A DNA stretch of 56,550 bases from Streptosporangium subroseum (GCF_900188345.1 NZ_FZOD01000035.1:1-56550); one strand, 5' to 3'. Numbered from the stretch's first letter, positions 16,151-25,213 are shown. Notes: generated from the sequence alone by a model not told the origin. Translations and numbers: made by a program.

Positions 16151-16486
16151 TTCGGTGACGCGGTGCTCCTGCCGGCCGTCATCACCGGCCACACGGCACG
16201 GTGCGCGCTGGGCGCGCTCACCGTCCGCGGCGAACCGGCGCAGGGTCCGGCCCAGGTTCTGATCCGCCCCGAACAGATCGAGATCCTCGACGACGGCACC
16301 GGGGTGCCCGCCGTCGTCGGCACGGTGACCTACTTCGGCCACGACGCCACCGTCGACCTGACGATCCAGCCGCACGGCCCGGACATCACCGCCCGCGTCG
16401 GCGGCACGCGCACCCCCTGCCCGGGCACCCCCGTCCACCTCGCGGTCAACGGCCTGGTCACGGCCTTCGCCGAGCGCGAGACATGA
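16151..16486 (+). pseudogene. C-terminal remnant of an iron/spermidine-type ABC ATPase (TOBE domain)
   Basis: The plus-strand frame AVLLPAVITGHTARCALGAL, then LIRPEQIEIL, VVGTVTYFGHDATVDLTIQP and VHLAVNGLVTAF, is the TOBE-domain end of an FbpC/PotA-type ATPase (RPE motif, Y-x-G-H-D). The Walker and signature motifs are absent: only about 110 residues remain and no start codon belongs to it. It begins where the kinase remnant on the opposite strand ends. Confidence 0.75.
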
Positions 16487-16510
16487 TACGAACCGGCTGG
16501 CACGGCCCGG

Positions 16511-17755
16511 TCACGATCGTTTCGCGCGGAGCCGGCGCAGGTAGGGTATCCGGCGCGCGGCGCGGCCCAACCGAGCGCGTAGCGCCGAGCGGCGCCGCCG
16601 CCGGGCCTGGGTGCGGCGGCCGGCACCGAGCTCGGCGAACAACTCCTCGTAGCGGCGGGCGATCACCCGGGGGGCGTAGCGGCGGGCTTCCACGAGTGCG
16701 GCGGCGCCCATGCGCCGCCGTGCCGGTTCGTCGTCGATGAGATCGAGCAACGCGCCGGCCAGCGCATACCGGTCGCCGACGGGAACGAGCCGGCCGTCCA
16801 CCCCGTCGTGGATGATCTCGGCGGGCCCCAGGGGACAGTTGGTGCTGACCACGGGCACGCCGCAGCGCATCGCCTCGACGATGGTCATCCCGAACGACTC
16901 CGCGTCGGAGGAGACCGCGACGATCGACGCCTTGGCGAACTCAATCTCGATCAACGAGTTCGGTCCCATCAGCGTCGCCTGGCCGGTGAGGCCGGCGCGG
17001 TCGATGAGCCGCTGCAGGCGGTCTCGATCGGCGCCGCCGCCGTAGATCCGCAGGCTCCAGTCGGGGCGCTCCGCGGCGACCTCGGCGAATGCCTCGATGA
17101 GCAGGTCGAACCGTTTGCCGCGGACCAGGCGCCCGGCCGCGGCGATGACCTTGGCGGCGCCGTCGGAGGGTGAATCCGGCGGTTCGGGCACGCTGTTGGG
17201 CACGGCCAGCACCCGCACCCCCGGCAATGGCATCTTCGCCCGGTACGCGGCGGCGTCGGCCTCCGTGGCGGTGACCACGGCGTCCAACGTGCGGTAGTGG
17301 CGGGCCAGTTCGGCGCGCAACTCCTCGCTGTGGCTGTCATGGGTGAGGTGTTCCTGGGCGATGCGCAGGGCTCGAGGGGAGCCGAAGCGCGCAAGATAGA
17401 CGTTGATACCGGGTCGGGTGCCGATCACCACGTCCGCACCGCAGCCACGCAGGTACTCCGCGGCCCGCTGGTCGATGAGCAGACTGTACTGGCGGTACCG
17501 CTGCTCGGCGGTGGGGAAGATCAGAGCCGGTTCCCGGTGCAGGGGATCGCTCAGGTCCCGGCTGCCCGGGCGGATGTCGACCAGGGGCACCACGGTCACC
17601 CGGGGGTCGATGGCCAGCCGGGGCTGCGCGCGGTGGCGCAGCATCGAGACGATCTCCACCTCGTGGGTGCCGGCCAGTGCGGCGGCGAGGTTCACGGTGG
17701 TGCGGATGGTGCCGCCGATCCCGTACACGTTGTGGATCAGGAAGGAGATCTTCAC
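16511..17755 (-). CDS. Glycosyltransferase, GT4 family
   Basis: A 414-residue retaining glycosyltransferase. It starts at GTG 17755 with VKISFLIHNVYGIGGTIRTT, the nucleotide-sugar entry of GT-B enzymes, and contains AAGRLVRGKRFDLLIEAFAE at the domain junction and the GT4 donor-site motif DAESFGMTIVEAMRCGVPVV. The C-terminal 30 residues are very basic (RRTQARRRRRS), favouring membrane association. It shares GTGA with the upstream PAP2 gene stop. With PAP2 and DedA genes it forms a three-gene operon suited to glycosylating a lipid or polyprenyl carrier, or teichoic-type polymer; the acceptor is inferred only. Confidence 0.88.
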   Translation of the reverse strand: MKISFLIHNVYGIGGTIRTTVNLAAALAGTHEVEIVSMLRHRAQPRLAIDPRVTVVPLVDIRPGSRDLSDPLHREPALIFPTAEQRYRQYSLLIDQRAAEYLRGCGADVVIGTRPGINVYLARFGSPRALRIAQEHLTHDSHSEELRAELARHYRTLDAVVTATEADAAAYRAKMPLPGVRVLAVPNSVPEPPDSPSDGAAKVIAAAGRLVRGKRFDLLIEAFAEVAAERPDWSLRIYGGGADRDRLQRLIDRAGLTGQATLMGPNSLIEIEFAKASIVAVSSDAESFGMTIVEAMRCGVPVVSTNCPLGPAEIIHDGVDGRLVPVGDRYALAGALLDLIDDEPARRRMGAAALVEARRYAPRVIARRYEELFAELGAGRRTQARRRRRSALRARLGRAARRIPYLRRLRAKRS

Positions 17756-18450
17756 GCGTCGCCCTCCGCTCCGGATGTGCCCGCCGGGACCGACGCGAGT
17801 GGGCCGGCGCCGTGGGGGTCGGGCGGGACCGGCGTGAACAGCGGGCGCAGGCGGGTGCGGGTGAGCGCCCGGATGAGCCGGCTGATCGGCCGGCGCAGCA
17901 GCAGGTGGCCGGCCCAGGCGACGGCGGCGCCGAGCGCCAGGCCGGCGAGCACGTCGTGCGGGTAGTGGATGCCGACGTAAACGCGGGAGGCGGCCATCGC
18001 CAGCGCGGCGATCCCTGCCAGGACACCGAGGCGCCGGTCGACCAGCAGCACGCCGACGGCGATCGCCCCGGCCAGGGTGGCGTGGTTGCTGGGAAAGGAG
18101 TAGTCCCCCGGTCCGGGGCACACCTCCACGAGGAAAGCGTGCGGGAAGGCGAGGCACGGACGCGGTTCGGCCGTCACCAGCTTGATCACGGCGCTGAGCG
18201 CGAGGGCGGCGGCGGTGGTGAGCGGTGCGCACAGGGCGGCGGTCAGGGGCCGGACGCCGTGGCTGCGCGCACCCCACCAGGCGGCGGCGAGCAGGACGCC
18301 GAACAGGAGTACGCCGTAGGTGCTCCACGCTTCGGTCGGCGCGTTGAGCCAGGGGGTGTGCCGGGCGGCCTCGGTGATCTCGGCGTACCAGCCGCCGTCG
18401 AAGGAGAGGCCGTCGAGTACGGGCGGCGATACGGCAACGGTGGGTGTCAT
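17752..18450 (-). CDS. PAP2-family membrane phosphatase
   Basis: A 232-residue integral membrane phosphatase of the phosphatidate/undecaprenyl-diphosphate type. The three PAP2 motifs are present: KLVTAEPRP, PSNHATLAG and SRVYVGIHYPHDVLAG, giving the catalytic histidines. Six hydrophobic segments surround them. It overlaps both neighbours by 4 bp. Between a DedA protein (implicated in polyprenyl-phosphate and phospholipid flipping) and a glycosyltransferase, the likely role is dephosphorylating a lipid-linked intermediate. The C-terminal tail is Pro/Gly-rich. Confidence 0.9.
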   Translation of the reverse strand: MTPTVAVSPPVLDGLSFDGGWYAEITEAARHTPWLNAPTEAWSTYGVLLFGVLLAAAWWGARSHGVRPLTAALCAPLTTAAALALSAVIKLVTAEPRPCLAFPHAFLVEVCPGPGDYSFPSNHATLAGAIAVGVLLVDRRLGVLAGIAALAMAASRVYVGIHYPHDVLAGLALGAAVAWAGHLLLRRPISRLIRALTRTRLRPLFTPVPPDPHGAGPLASVPAGTSGAEGDA

Positions 18451-19127
18451 ACGGTGCCGTCCTCACGGTGATGCGCGGCGGTGGTGCGGTGGCGGCGTAG
18501 TTCCACCGCCAACGGGGTCAGGGACACGGCGACGATGACGGCGACCACGGGCAGCAGATACCGGTCGACGCCGGGGACGGTGGAGCCCAGCACGTATCCG
18601 GCCAGGGTGAGCCCGACCGACCACAGCAGCCCTCCGGCGACCTGCCAGAGCGTGAAGGTGCGCGCGGGCACGCCCAGAGCCCCGGCCAGCGGGTTGAGGA
18701 CGGTGCGCACCACGGGCACGAAGCGGGCCAGCAAGATGGCCTTGCCGTACCCGTAGCGGGCGAGCAGTTCCTCGGCGCGGACCGCGCCTCGCCGCAGACG
18801 CGTGTTGCGGCTGCGCTCCAGCAGGGGGCGTCCGGCCCGGCGGCCGATCACGTAGCCGGTGTGCGCGCCGAGCAGTGCCCCGGCCGCCGCGGCCGCCAGC
18901 ACCGCGGGCAGCGACAGATGCACACCGCCGGCCGTGGTGGCGCACAGCAGTCCCGCGGTGAACAGCAGCGAGTCGCCGGGCAGGAAGAACCCGATCAGCA
19001 GCCCGGTCTCGGCGAACAGCACGGCGAAGACCCCCAGCGTGCCCAGGCCGGTCAGCAGCGAGGTCGCATCCAGCGGGTTGAGCGCCAGCGCATGCGGCAG
19101 CCCGGCGGTTATGGAGAGCAGGGGCAA
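18447..19127 (-). CDS. DedA family membrane protein
   Basis: A 226-residue DedA protein: LGVFAVLFAETGLLIGFFLP then GDSLLF is the family hallmark (E-x(5)-P-G-D-S), followed by GYVIGRRAG and LLARFVPVVRTVLNPLAGAL, the conserved R-F-x-P-x-x-R region. TTG at 19127 is preferred because AGAGGA lies six bases upstream; an ATG at 19187 would add 20 Arg-rich residues and has no ribosome site. DedA relatives flip polyprenyl-phosphate or phospholipids and support envelope homeostasis. It is the first gene of the operon, controlled from the BlaI-type operator region at 19211-19249. Confidence 0.9.
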   Translation of the reverse strand: MPLLSITAGLPHALALNPLDATSLLTGLGTLGVFAVLFAETGLLIGFFLPGDSLLFTAGLLCATTAGGVHLSLPAVLAAAAAGALLGAHTGYVIGRRAGRPLLERSRNTRLRRGAVRAEELLARYGYGKAILLARFVPVVRTVLNPLAGALGVPARTFTLWQVAGGLLWSVGLTLAGYVLGSTVPGVDRYLLPVVAVIVAVSLTPLAVELRRHRTTAAHHREDGTV

Positions 19128-19210
19128 CGGAGTTCCTCTTCTCGCCCGCGTCCCCACCCTCCGGCGATGCGGAGCGTTGATGCGCATGGCATACTCGGCG
19201 AACAGGTACG

Positions 19211-19249
19211 ACTTCTACATGACAGTAGAAGTTCTACACGACTGTAGAA
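19211..19249. promoter_or_regulatory. Double BlaI-type operator between dedA and blaI
   Basis: Two dyads abut: ACTTCTAC-ATGACA-GTAGAAGT at 19211-19232 (8-bp perfect arms) and TTCTAC-ACGACT-GTAGAA at 19232-19249 (6-bp perfect arms), centres 19 bp apart. The site lies in the divergent promoter of the dedA operon and the BlaI/M56 pair. BlaI/MecI/CopY dimers bind such TAC-N-GTA dyads, so autorepression plus control of the dedA operon is expected. Confidence 0.8.
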
Positions 19250-19273
19250 GATAAATGAGGGGGTGCCAACCCG

Positions 19274-19678
19274 ATGACCCCGAACGCGCACGGCGGCGCA
19301 GGTTCGCCAGGCGGGCGCCGGGCCGGCGGCGCGCTGGAGTCCGAGATCCTGGCCGTGCTCCGCGAGACGGCGCCGCAGGCGCTGACCCCCGGCGAGGTCC
19401 GCACCGCCCTGGGCGGCGCCCTGTCCTACAGCACCGTGGTGACCACCCTGTCCCGGCTGCACGACAAGGACGTGCTCACCCGCACCCCCCGCGGCCGGGC
19501 CTTCGCCTACGCCCCCGCCGACGACGAGCCCGGGCTCGCCGCCCGGAAGATGCGTCACGTCCTGGAGAACGAACCCGACCGAGAGGCCGTCCTGAGCCGC
19601 TTCGTCGACGATCTGACCACCGGCGACGAGCAACTGCTGCGCCGTCTGCTGGGCGCCGACCTCGACCCGGGGCAGTAA
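19274..19678 (+). CDS. BlaI/MecI/CopY family transcriptional repressor
   Basis: A 134-residue repressor. The winged helix spans about residues 18-85, with ESEILAVLRETAPQALTPGE, LSYSTVVTTLSRLHDKDVLT and PRGRAFAYAPA, which match BlaI-type domains. The C-terminal dimer helix part contains MRHVLENEPDREAVLSRF. It is followed 13 bp later by an M56 peptidase, the standard BlaI/BlaR partner, so derepression probably follows proteolysis after a cell-surface signal. Two dyads sit just upstream of the gene, and similar dyads lie near dsbA-vkor (54.6 kb) and a CopC-like gene (52.4 kb). Confidence 0.93.
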   Translation: MTPNAHGGAGSPGGRRAGGALESEILAVLRETAPQALTPGEVRTALGGALSYSTVVTTLSRLHDKDVLTRTPRGRAFAYAPADDEPGLAARKMRHVLENEPDREAVLSRFVDDLTTGDEQLLRRLLGADLDPGQ

Positions 19679-19691
19679 GGATCACTCACGC

Positions 19692-20636
19692 ATGCACCTC
19701 GCCGTCTACCTGCCCCTGCTCCTGCCGGTCCTGGCCGCCCTGGCCGCCCGGCCCCTCAGCAACCGGCTGAACCCGAAGCTCGCCACCTGGCTGCTGACCG
19801 TCTCCGCGGTGGCGCTGGCCGCCGCCAGTTCCGCGGCGCTCGCCCTGCTGGCACTGGCCGGGCTGGCCCGCATCCCCCTCGTGGACGCCCTGGGCCACTG
19901 GTCCACGCGCGTCATGCAGCACGACAACCCGACCGCCCTGTGGATGGCCCTGATCGCCGGCATGCTCCTGACCGCCGCGACGGTCGCCGCCGCGCGCATC
20001 TTCTGGCGCCGCGCCCGCACCCTGCTCGCCGCCGCCGCCGAAGCCGCCTGCCTGCCGGGAACCGGCGAACTGGTGGTCATGGACGATCCGGCCGCCGAAG
20101 CCTTCGCGATGCCCGGACTGCCCGGCCGCATCGTGGTCTCCACCGGTATGCTCCAGGCCCTCGACCACGCCGAACGCGACGTCCTGCTCGCTCACGAACG
20201 CGCCCACCTCACCGGCCGTCACTACCTGTTCACCGCCGCGGTCCAGCTGGCCGCCGCCGCCAATCCCCTGCTGCGGCCGTTGGCCACCGCCGTGGCCTAC
20301 ACCGTCGAACGCTGGGCCGACGAGCACGCCGCGGCCGTCTGCGGTGACCGCCGCCGGGTCGCGCGCACCGTGGGCAAGGCCGCCCTGGCCGCCACCCGCA
20401 CCGGCGCCCGCCCGCGCTTCCCGGCTGCCGCCCTGGGCATCCTCGGCCGCCGTCCCGCGCCCTCGCGCACCGAGGGGCCCGTACCCCGCCGGGTGGCCGC
20501 CCTCCTCACCACCCCACCTGACCACCGGGCCCTGCCCCTGGCCGCCGTCGCGGCGGTCCTTCTCGCCGCCGCCCTGTGCTCCATCGAGGCCGCCGGCGAC
20601 CTCGACGCCCTCTTCGACCTCGCCCACCTGCGATAG
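19692..20636 (+). CDS. M56 family membrane metallopeptidase (BlaR1-like, no sensor domain)
   Basis: A 314-residue membrane zinc protease. Hydrophobic helices lie at residues 1-20, 30-60 and 80-100. The zinc motif is H168-E-R-A-H172 in LLAHERAHLTGRHY, with a downstream ERWADEHAA acidic ligand region, then a final C-terminal helix. Unlike BlaR1 of staphylococci there is no penicillin-binding sensor domain, as is usual for actinobacterial BlaI-linked M56 proteins. It lies 13 bp after the BlaI gene and presumably inactivates it directly or indirectly. The signal is unknown. Confidence 0.9.
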   Translation: MHLAVYLPLLLPVLAALAARPLSNRLNPKLATWLLTVSAVALAAASSAALALLALAGLARIPLVDALGHWSTRVMQHDNPTALWMALIAGMLLTAATVAAARIFWRRARTLLAAAAEAACLPGTGELVVMDDPAAEAFAMPGLPGRIVVSTGMLQALDHAERDVLLAHERAHLTGRHYLFTAAVQLAAAANPLLRPLATAVAYTVERWADEHAAAVCGDRRRVARTVGKAALAATRTGARPRFPAAALGILGRRPAPSRTEGPVPRRVAALLTTPPDHRALPLAAVAAVLLAAALCSIEAAGDLDALFDLAHLR

Positions 20637-20887
20637 CCGGCGGGGCCCGGCACCGACGCACCCCCCTCCCTCTCCAACCGGGAAACCCGCTGTGAGCCGG
20701 CGCCCGGCAACCGGACAGATGTGGCGCAGGTTTTCCAGCGGTCATCTCCGAATGTCATTTACAGACTCGCAAAAACCCCGTAACCCTCGCAGGCGATCAC
20801 GCACGATCTGATTCGGGCCGTACATGCAAAAACCCCACCAATAGCGGATGTAAACACCGCTGGGGCATTGTGCTCGAAGGGAAAAAC
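20637..20887. other. Intergenic leader before the secreted hydrolase
   Basis: No gene seen. CAAAAACCCC occurs at about 20769 and again near 20827, and the stretch 20755-20880 is less GC-rich than its surroundings, as expected for a promoter. No riboswitch fold was recognised. Confidence 0.5.
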
Positions 20888-23302
20888 ATGCGCTTGCACG
20901 CGCGGGCCAGGACACGGGCACTCATCGGAGCCGTGACTGCCGTGGTCGTCTCCACGACGCTCTTCGCCGGACCCGCCCACGCCGACCCACCCGTATCGGG
21001 AACCGGTGAGGACGGCGCCTGGTCGATCGAAACCGTGGAGGGTGGCTACAAGATCACACTTCGGCTCGCCGAGCCGCTCCCGGTACGGGACGCCATACCG
21101 GAACTCGCCGTCGACGGCGCCTCGCTCGGCCCCGCCGTGGAGTCGCCTGACGGTGCGACCCTGACGATCACCACGTCCGACCCCGACGCCTCCGCGGCGG
21201 CGTCCGTCAACGTGGCCTGGAACGGCGAGGTCCCCTCGGAGGCCGCCCCCACCGCGAGCATCGCCCCCAGACCGGCGCCTCTGCTGCAGAAGAGGCCGGG
21301 CATCTCCCCTCCATCGATCGACCCAGCGGCCCCCGGGCGCTACACGGTCGTCCACGACGAGTACAACCTCGGAGACACCGCCATCACCCTGGCGGGCCTC
21401 GGCGGCAGGCAGGCCGAGATCCGCGCGAAGGTGTACCTGCCGAAGGAGGCCGTCGGCAGGCTCCCCCTGGTCGTCTTCCAGCACGGCCGCCACTCCTCGT
21501 GCTACAACCCCGTCACGCGCCAGACGTCGAACAGCACCTGGCCGTGCCCGGCCGGGCAGCAGCCGATCCTCAGCTTCACCGGGTACGACGGCCCCGCCGA
21601 CGTGCTCGCCAGCCACGGGTACGCCGTCGTCTCGGTCAGCGCCAACGGCGTCAACGCCGCCGACAATCCGTTCAGCGAGGACCGGGGCGCTCTCGCGCGT
21701 GGCGAGATCGTCATGCGCCACCTCGACCTGCTCGCCGACGCGACGAAGGGGACGGGCGACGCCAAGCTCGTCGAGCTTTTCAAGGACCGGCTCGACATGG
21801 ACGACATCGGCCTGATGGGTCACTCACGCGGGGGTGAGGGCGTCGTCAAGGCCGCGCTGCTCAACGCCGGGCGCCCCAAGCCGTACGGGATCAAGGCGGT
21901 TCTCCCGCTCGCACCCACCGACTTCGCCCGGGCGACCCTGCCCAACATCCCGATGTCGGTCTTCCTGCCGTACTGCGACGGGGACGTCTCCAACCAGCAG
22001 GGCCAGCACTTCTACGACGACTCCCTGTACGCCTTCGAGAAGGACGAGGCGTTCCGCTCCTCGCTCATGATCATGGGAACGAACCACAACTTCTTCAACA
22101 CCGAGTGGACCCCGGGCGTGGCCGTCGCGCCGGCGTCCGACGACTGGAGCAACCGGAACGACCCGGTGTGCGGCAGCACCGCCGCCCCCAGCCGGCTGAC
22201 CCCGGCCGAGCAGTACGCGGTGGGTACGGCGTACATCGCCGGGTTCTTCCGTCTCGTCCAGGGCGGGGAGCACGAACTGCTCCCGCTGTTCGACGGCAGC
22301 GGAGCCGTTCCGGCGTCCGCCGGGCGTGCGGTCGTCCACACGGTCGCGCAGGCCGAGGCCGACAAGCGCGTCGACGTGGCTCCCTTCACGTCGCCGTCGT
22401 CGTCCTTCACCGTCTCGGGCGCGGCGACCGGCGTGATCTGCGCCGGCATGCTGGACCGCTCGCCGCAGAGCGGCGTGCCCACCTGCGCCACCAGGCTGAC
22501 CACGTCGCAGGCGCCGTCCTGGACACCCGCGACGTACGCCGGGAACGTCACCGCCACACCGGTCCTGCGGTTCACCTGGACCGACACCACCGGCGAGGTG
22601 AGTGCCCCGCTGCCCGCGGGGTCGTGGAACGTCAACGGCTACGACGCGCTGACCTTCCGCGCCGCCCTCGACGAGAACGCGACGGGCAACGTCGACCTGG
22701 CGGTCACCGTCGTCGACGGTCGCGGCACGACCGACACCGTGCCGGTCTCCAGCGTGAGCGACGCCCTCACGCCGTTCCCCGGCACGGCCTCGCCGCTGCC
22801 CAAGGCGTGGCTGCGGACGGTGCGCGTCCCGATGTCGTCTTTCGACGAGGTCGACCTGCGTGACGTACGAGAGGTCCGCATCACCGGCGCGAGCCCGACC
22901 GGCGGCGTGTACCTGGGCGACCTCGCGTTCTCCGATGTCCGCGTGGGCAAGGCCGAGCTGGACGAGCTGCCCCAGGTCTCGCTCCAGGGTCTCACCGTCC
23001 CCGAGGGCGACGGTCCCGGCGTCGCCACCATGACGCTGACGCTGTCGGGGCGGAGCAAGAAGCCGGTGACGGTCAACGTCCAGTCGATCACCAGCGGCAC
23101 CGCGCCGGTGATCACGGCGCTGGCCCGGCAGGTCGTCATCCCCGTCGGGGCCAGGTCGGCCACCTTCCAGGTGCCGATCGTGGGCGACACCGCACCGGCG
23201 ACGGCCGAGCAGTCGTATCAGGTGGTCGCGTCGGTGCCGACGAACGCGACGATCGGGAGCGGCTTCACCCGCCTCGTCGTCACCGACGACGACGCGCTCT
23301 GA
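20888..23302 (+). CDS. Secreted alpha/beta hydrolase with C-terminal Calx-beta-like domain
   Basis: A protein of about 804 residues. ATG 20888 has GAAGGG seven bases upstream and opens a signal peptide (MRLHARARTRALIGAVTAVV to AHA). A catalytic alpha/beta-hydrolase domain runs roughly from 150 to 470: LPLVVFQHGRHSS forms the oxyanion strand, DDIGLMGHSRGGEG supplies nucleophile Ser313, and later PYCDGDVSN and GTNHNFFN fit the acid/His region. A beta-rich middle part follows, then from about 695 a Calx-beta-like segment (VSLQGLTVPEGDGPGVATMT). It ends with DDDAL and no anchor, so it is fully secreted. The substrate is unknown; carbohydrate-region neighbours suggest esters on polysaccharide. Confidence 0.85.
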   Translation: MRLHARARTRALIGAVTAVVVSTTLFAGPAHADPPVSGTGEDGAWSIETVEGGYKITLRLAEPLPVRDAIPELAVDGASLGPAVESPDGATLTITTSDPDASAAASVNVAWNGEVPSEAAPTASIAPRPAPLLQKRPGISPPSIDPAAPGRYTVVHDEYNLGDTAITLAGLGGRQAEIRAKVYLPKEAVGRLPLVVFQHGRHSSCYNPVTRQTSNSTWPCPAGQQPILSFTGYDGPADVLASHGYAVVSVSANGVNAADNPFSEDRGALARGEIVMRHLDLLADATKGTGDAKLVELFKDRLDMDDIGLMGHSRGGEGVVKAALLNAGRPKPYGIKAVLPLAPTDFARATLPNIPMSVFLPYCDGDVSNQQGQHFYDDSLYAFEKDEAFRSSLMIMGTNHNFFNTEWTPGVAVAPASDDWSNRNDPVCGSTAAPSRLTPAEQYAVGTAYIAGFFRLVQGGEHELLPLFDGSGAVPASAGRAVVHTVAQAEADKRVDVAPFTSPSSSFTVSGAATGVICAGMLDRSPQSGVPTCATRLTTSQAPSWTPATYAGNVTATPVLRFTWTDTTGEVSAPLPAGSWNVNGYDALTFRAALDENATGNVDLAVTVVDGRGTTDTVPVSSVSDALTPFPGTASPLPKAWLRTVRVPMSSFDEVDLRDVREVRITGASPTGGVYLGDLAFSDVRVGKAELDELPQVSLQGLTVPEGDGPGVATMTLTLSGRSKKPVTVNVQSITSGTAPVITALARQVVIPVGARSATFQVPIVGDTAPATAEQSYQVVASVPTNATIGSGFTRLVVTDDDAL

Positions 23303-23389
23303 TCTCAACGGGTACGGCTCGCCGGCCGTACCCGTCGCCGTGAGGCCGGCCGGTGCTTCGAGCCCTGCCCGGCGGTGAACACGAAGGCC

Positions 23390-23435
23390 GACAACCCTCG
23401 CCGACGAGCCCCATGGCTCGTCGGCGAGGGTTGTC
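23390..23435 (+). terminator. Strong hairpin terminator, 21-bp perfect stem
   Basis: The arm at 23390-23410 (begins GACAACCCTCGCCGACGAG) is the exact complement of 23415-23435, with a CCAT loop. It lies 88 bp after the secreted hydrolase stop. No U-tract follows. The stem is symmetrical and could work on both strands. Confidence 0.85.
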
Positions 23436-23867
23436 CGGTGTCGGAACCGGTTCCGAGCCGTTTACATGCCCGGCCGTCTCGCGTGCCGATGGGGCGACGA
23501 TCGAGATTCTTGAATCCCGCTCCGGATAACGTCCGGCTCAAGTCCCATGCGATGGGTTTGAAGCGGTACGAAATCAACGGTCCGGCGACTTTCGCGGAGT
23601 GGTCTCCGAAATCGGCCACCCCCCCCGGTGTTTCGCCTCGGGCGGCGTCCCCTCGATGACGAAGTGGACCGCTCCCGGGGGACCCCTCGGCCCAAAAGAG
23701 ACAAACAGTACAAATGCAACGGTCCAGCAATAGAGCGCACATGCCGCCTACCTGCACATATTTGAAGATATCAACTCGTTACCTCGCAACAAGGTGCACA
23801 CCAGTACACATGCATGTTACAAACCTCATTAGTTGATTGCGGAGACAAAAGAAAGGCGGTGACTCGC
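23436..23867. other. Intergenic region before the ROK regulator
   Basis: No gene supported. The last 150 bases (about 23700-23850) are distinctly AT-richer, with short motifs such as GTGCACACC and GTACACATGCATGTTAC, and probably hold the ROK regulator's promoter and operators. No clear palindrome longer than 8 bp was found by eye. Confidence 0.5.
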
Positions 23868-25148
23868 GTGACCCAGGAACACAACGTCACGCACGCGGCC
23901 GGCACCGCCTTACCGAGCAGCTCCCCCATGGTGCGTCAGACGAACCTCTCGCTGGTTCTACGCCACCTGCGTGACCACGCGTCCCAGTCGCGGGCCGACA
24001 TCGCGGAGACGACCGGCCTGCACCGGGCCACGGTCTCCAACCTGGTGTCCGAACTGCTCGATCGGCAACTGGTCCGGGAGATCGGCACGGAGCACGTCGG
24101 CGCGATCGGCCGTCCCCGGCGACCCCTGGCCCTGCACGGCGCGCATGTCGGCGCGCTGGGTTTGGAGATCAATGTTGACTACATCTCGGTTCACGGGTCC
24201 GACCTCAGCGGCCGGGTCCTGGTGGAGCGCCGGGTCGGCTTCGACACGATAGCCGCCGGGCCGGATCGCGCACTGCGCATGCTCAGCCAGATGGCCCTGG
24301 ATGCCGTCGAGGCGATGAAGCGGGCCGAGGCCGTCCCGGCCGGCCTCGGGGTGGCACTCCCCGGCCTGGTCGACGTGGCGCGCGGCGTTGTCACGTTCGC
24401 GCCCAACCTGGGCTGGCGCGACCTGCCGCTGGCGGCGCGACTGTCGGCCGCACTCAGCCCGTGGAGCGTTCCAGTGTCGGTGGACAACGACGCCAACCTC
24501 GCGGCCGTGGCCGAGCACACCTCCGGCGTCGCCGCCGGCACCTCCCATCTCGTCTACCTGACCGGCGAGGTCGGCGTGGGCGGCGGCATCTTCGTCGACG
24601 GCAAGCTGCTCCGTGGCGCGGACGGTTTCGCCGGCGAGGTCGGGCACCTGCCGGTCGACCCGGGCGGCGCTCTCTGCGGCTGCGGTCGATACGGCTGCTG
24701 GGAGACCAAGGTGGGGTTGGCCGCGCTCGTACGGATGGCCATGCCCGACCAGGTGTACCAGCCGGCCGACCTGCCGGTGTCCGATCCCGAGGAGCGCGCG
24801 ACGGAGATCGCCAGGGGACTGGCGGCGGGCGACCCCCAGATGATGGACGCGGTCGCGCAGGTGGGGCGGTGGCTCGGGCTCGGCGGCTCGATCCTGGCCA
24901 ACCTGTTCAACCCGCGGGTGATCGTCGTCGGCGGTTACTTCGCCACACTCGCCGAATGGCTGCTGCCCCACGCCCAGGCGGAACTGGAACGCCTGGTCGT
25001 GGCCCGCTCCGCCAACCACTGCCGGTTCATCGCCTCCGACCTCGGCTTCGGCGCCGCCTCACGGGGCGCCGCGAGCATGGTGGTCAACCGGCTCATCGAC
25101 CACCCGACCATGATCATGGATCCACTACCCCGGCTGTCACCCATCTGA
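23868..25148 (+). CDS. ROK family transcriptional regulator
   Basis: About 426 residues. The N-terminal winged helix includes VRQTNLSLVLRHLRDHASQS, ADIAETTGLHRATVSNLVSE and LLDRQLVREIG. The ROK sugar-kinase-like domain has GLGVALPGLVD, VDNDANLAAVAEH, GEVGVGGGIFVDGKL, GEVGHLPVDPGG and the zinc cluster CGCGRYGCWE. The start is uncertain; GTG 23868 is chosen for the AAAGGCGG site upstream, with GTG 23859 and ATG 23814 possible. ROK repressors sense sugars; the giant secreted sugar-dehydrogenase protein begins 142 bp downstream on the same strand and is the likely target. Confidence 0.92.
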   Translation: MTQEHNVTHAAGTALPSSSPMVRQTNLSLVLRHLRDHASQSRADIAETTGLHRATVSNLVSELLDRQLVREIGTEHVGAIGRPRRPLALHGAHVGALGLEINVDYISVHGSDLSGRVLVERRVGFDTIAAGPDRALRMLSQMALDAVEAMKRAEAVPAGLGVALPGLVDVARGVVTFAPNLGWRDLPLAARLSAALSPWSVPVSVDNDANLAAVAEHTSGVAAGTSHLVYLTGEVGVGGGIFVDGKLLRGADGFAGEVGHLPVDPGGALCGCGRYGCWETKVGLAALVRMAMPDQVYQPADLPVSDPEERATEIARGLAAGDPQMMDAVAQVGRWLGLGGSILANLFNPRVIVVGGYFATLAEWLLPHAQAELERLVVARSANHCRFIASDLGFGAASRGAASMVVNRLIDHPTMIMDPLPRLSPI

Positions 25149-25185
25149 CAAGCCCCCAAAAGCCTGGAGACGGCACCCTCCAGTT

Positions 25186-25213
25186 ACCGCAGTACCCATC
25201 ACCGCAGTACCCA
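25186..25213 (+). repeat. Direct repeat ACCGCAGTACCCA between the ROK gene and the giant gene
   Basis: ACCGCAGTACCCA occurs at 25186-25198 and again at 25201-25213 with two bases between. It sits about 80-105 bp before the ATG of the giant secreted protein and could be a regulator site or a simple duplication. Confidence 0.5.

Noticed and set aside
20637..20887. Possible c-di-AMP-type riboswitch before the secreted hydrolase
   Set aside because: Repeated CAAAAACCCC motifs were seen but no conserved ydaO-type junction or stems could be traced by eye.
23375..23659. Plus-strand frame after the secreted hydrolase
   Set aside because: It runs through the perfect hairpin at 23390-23435 and has no ribosome site or protein-like sequence.
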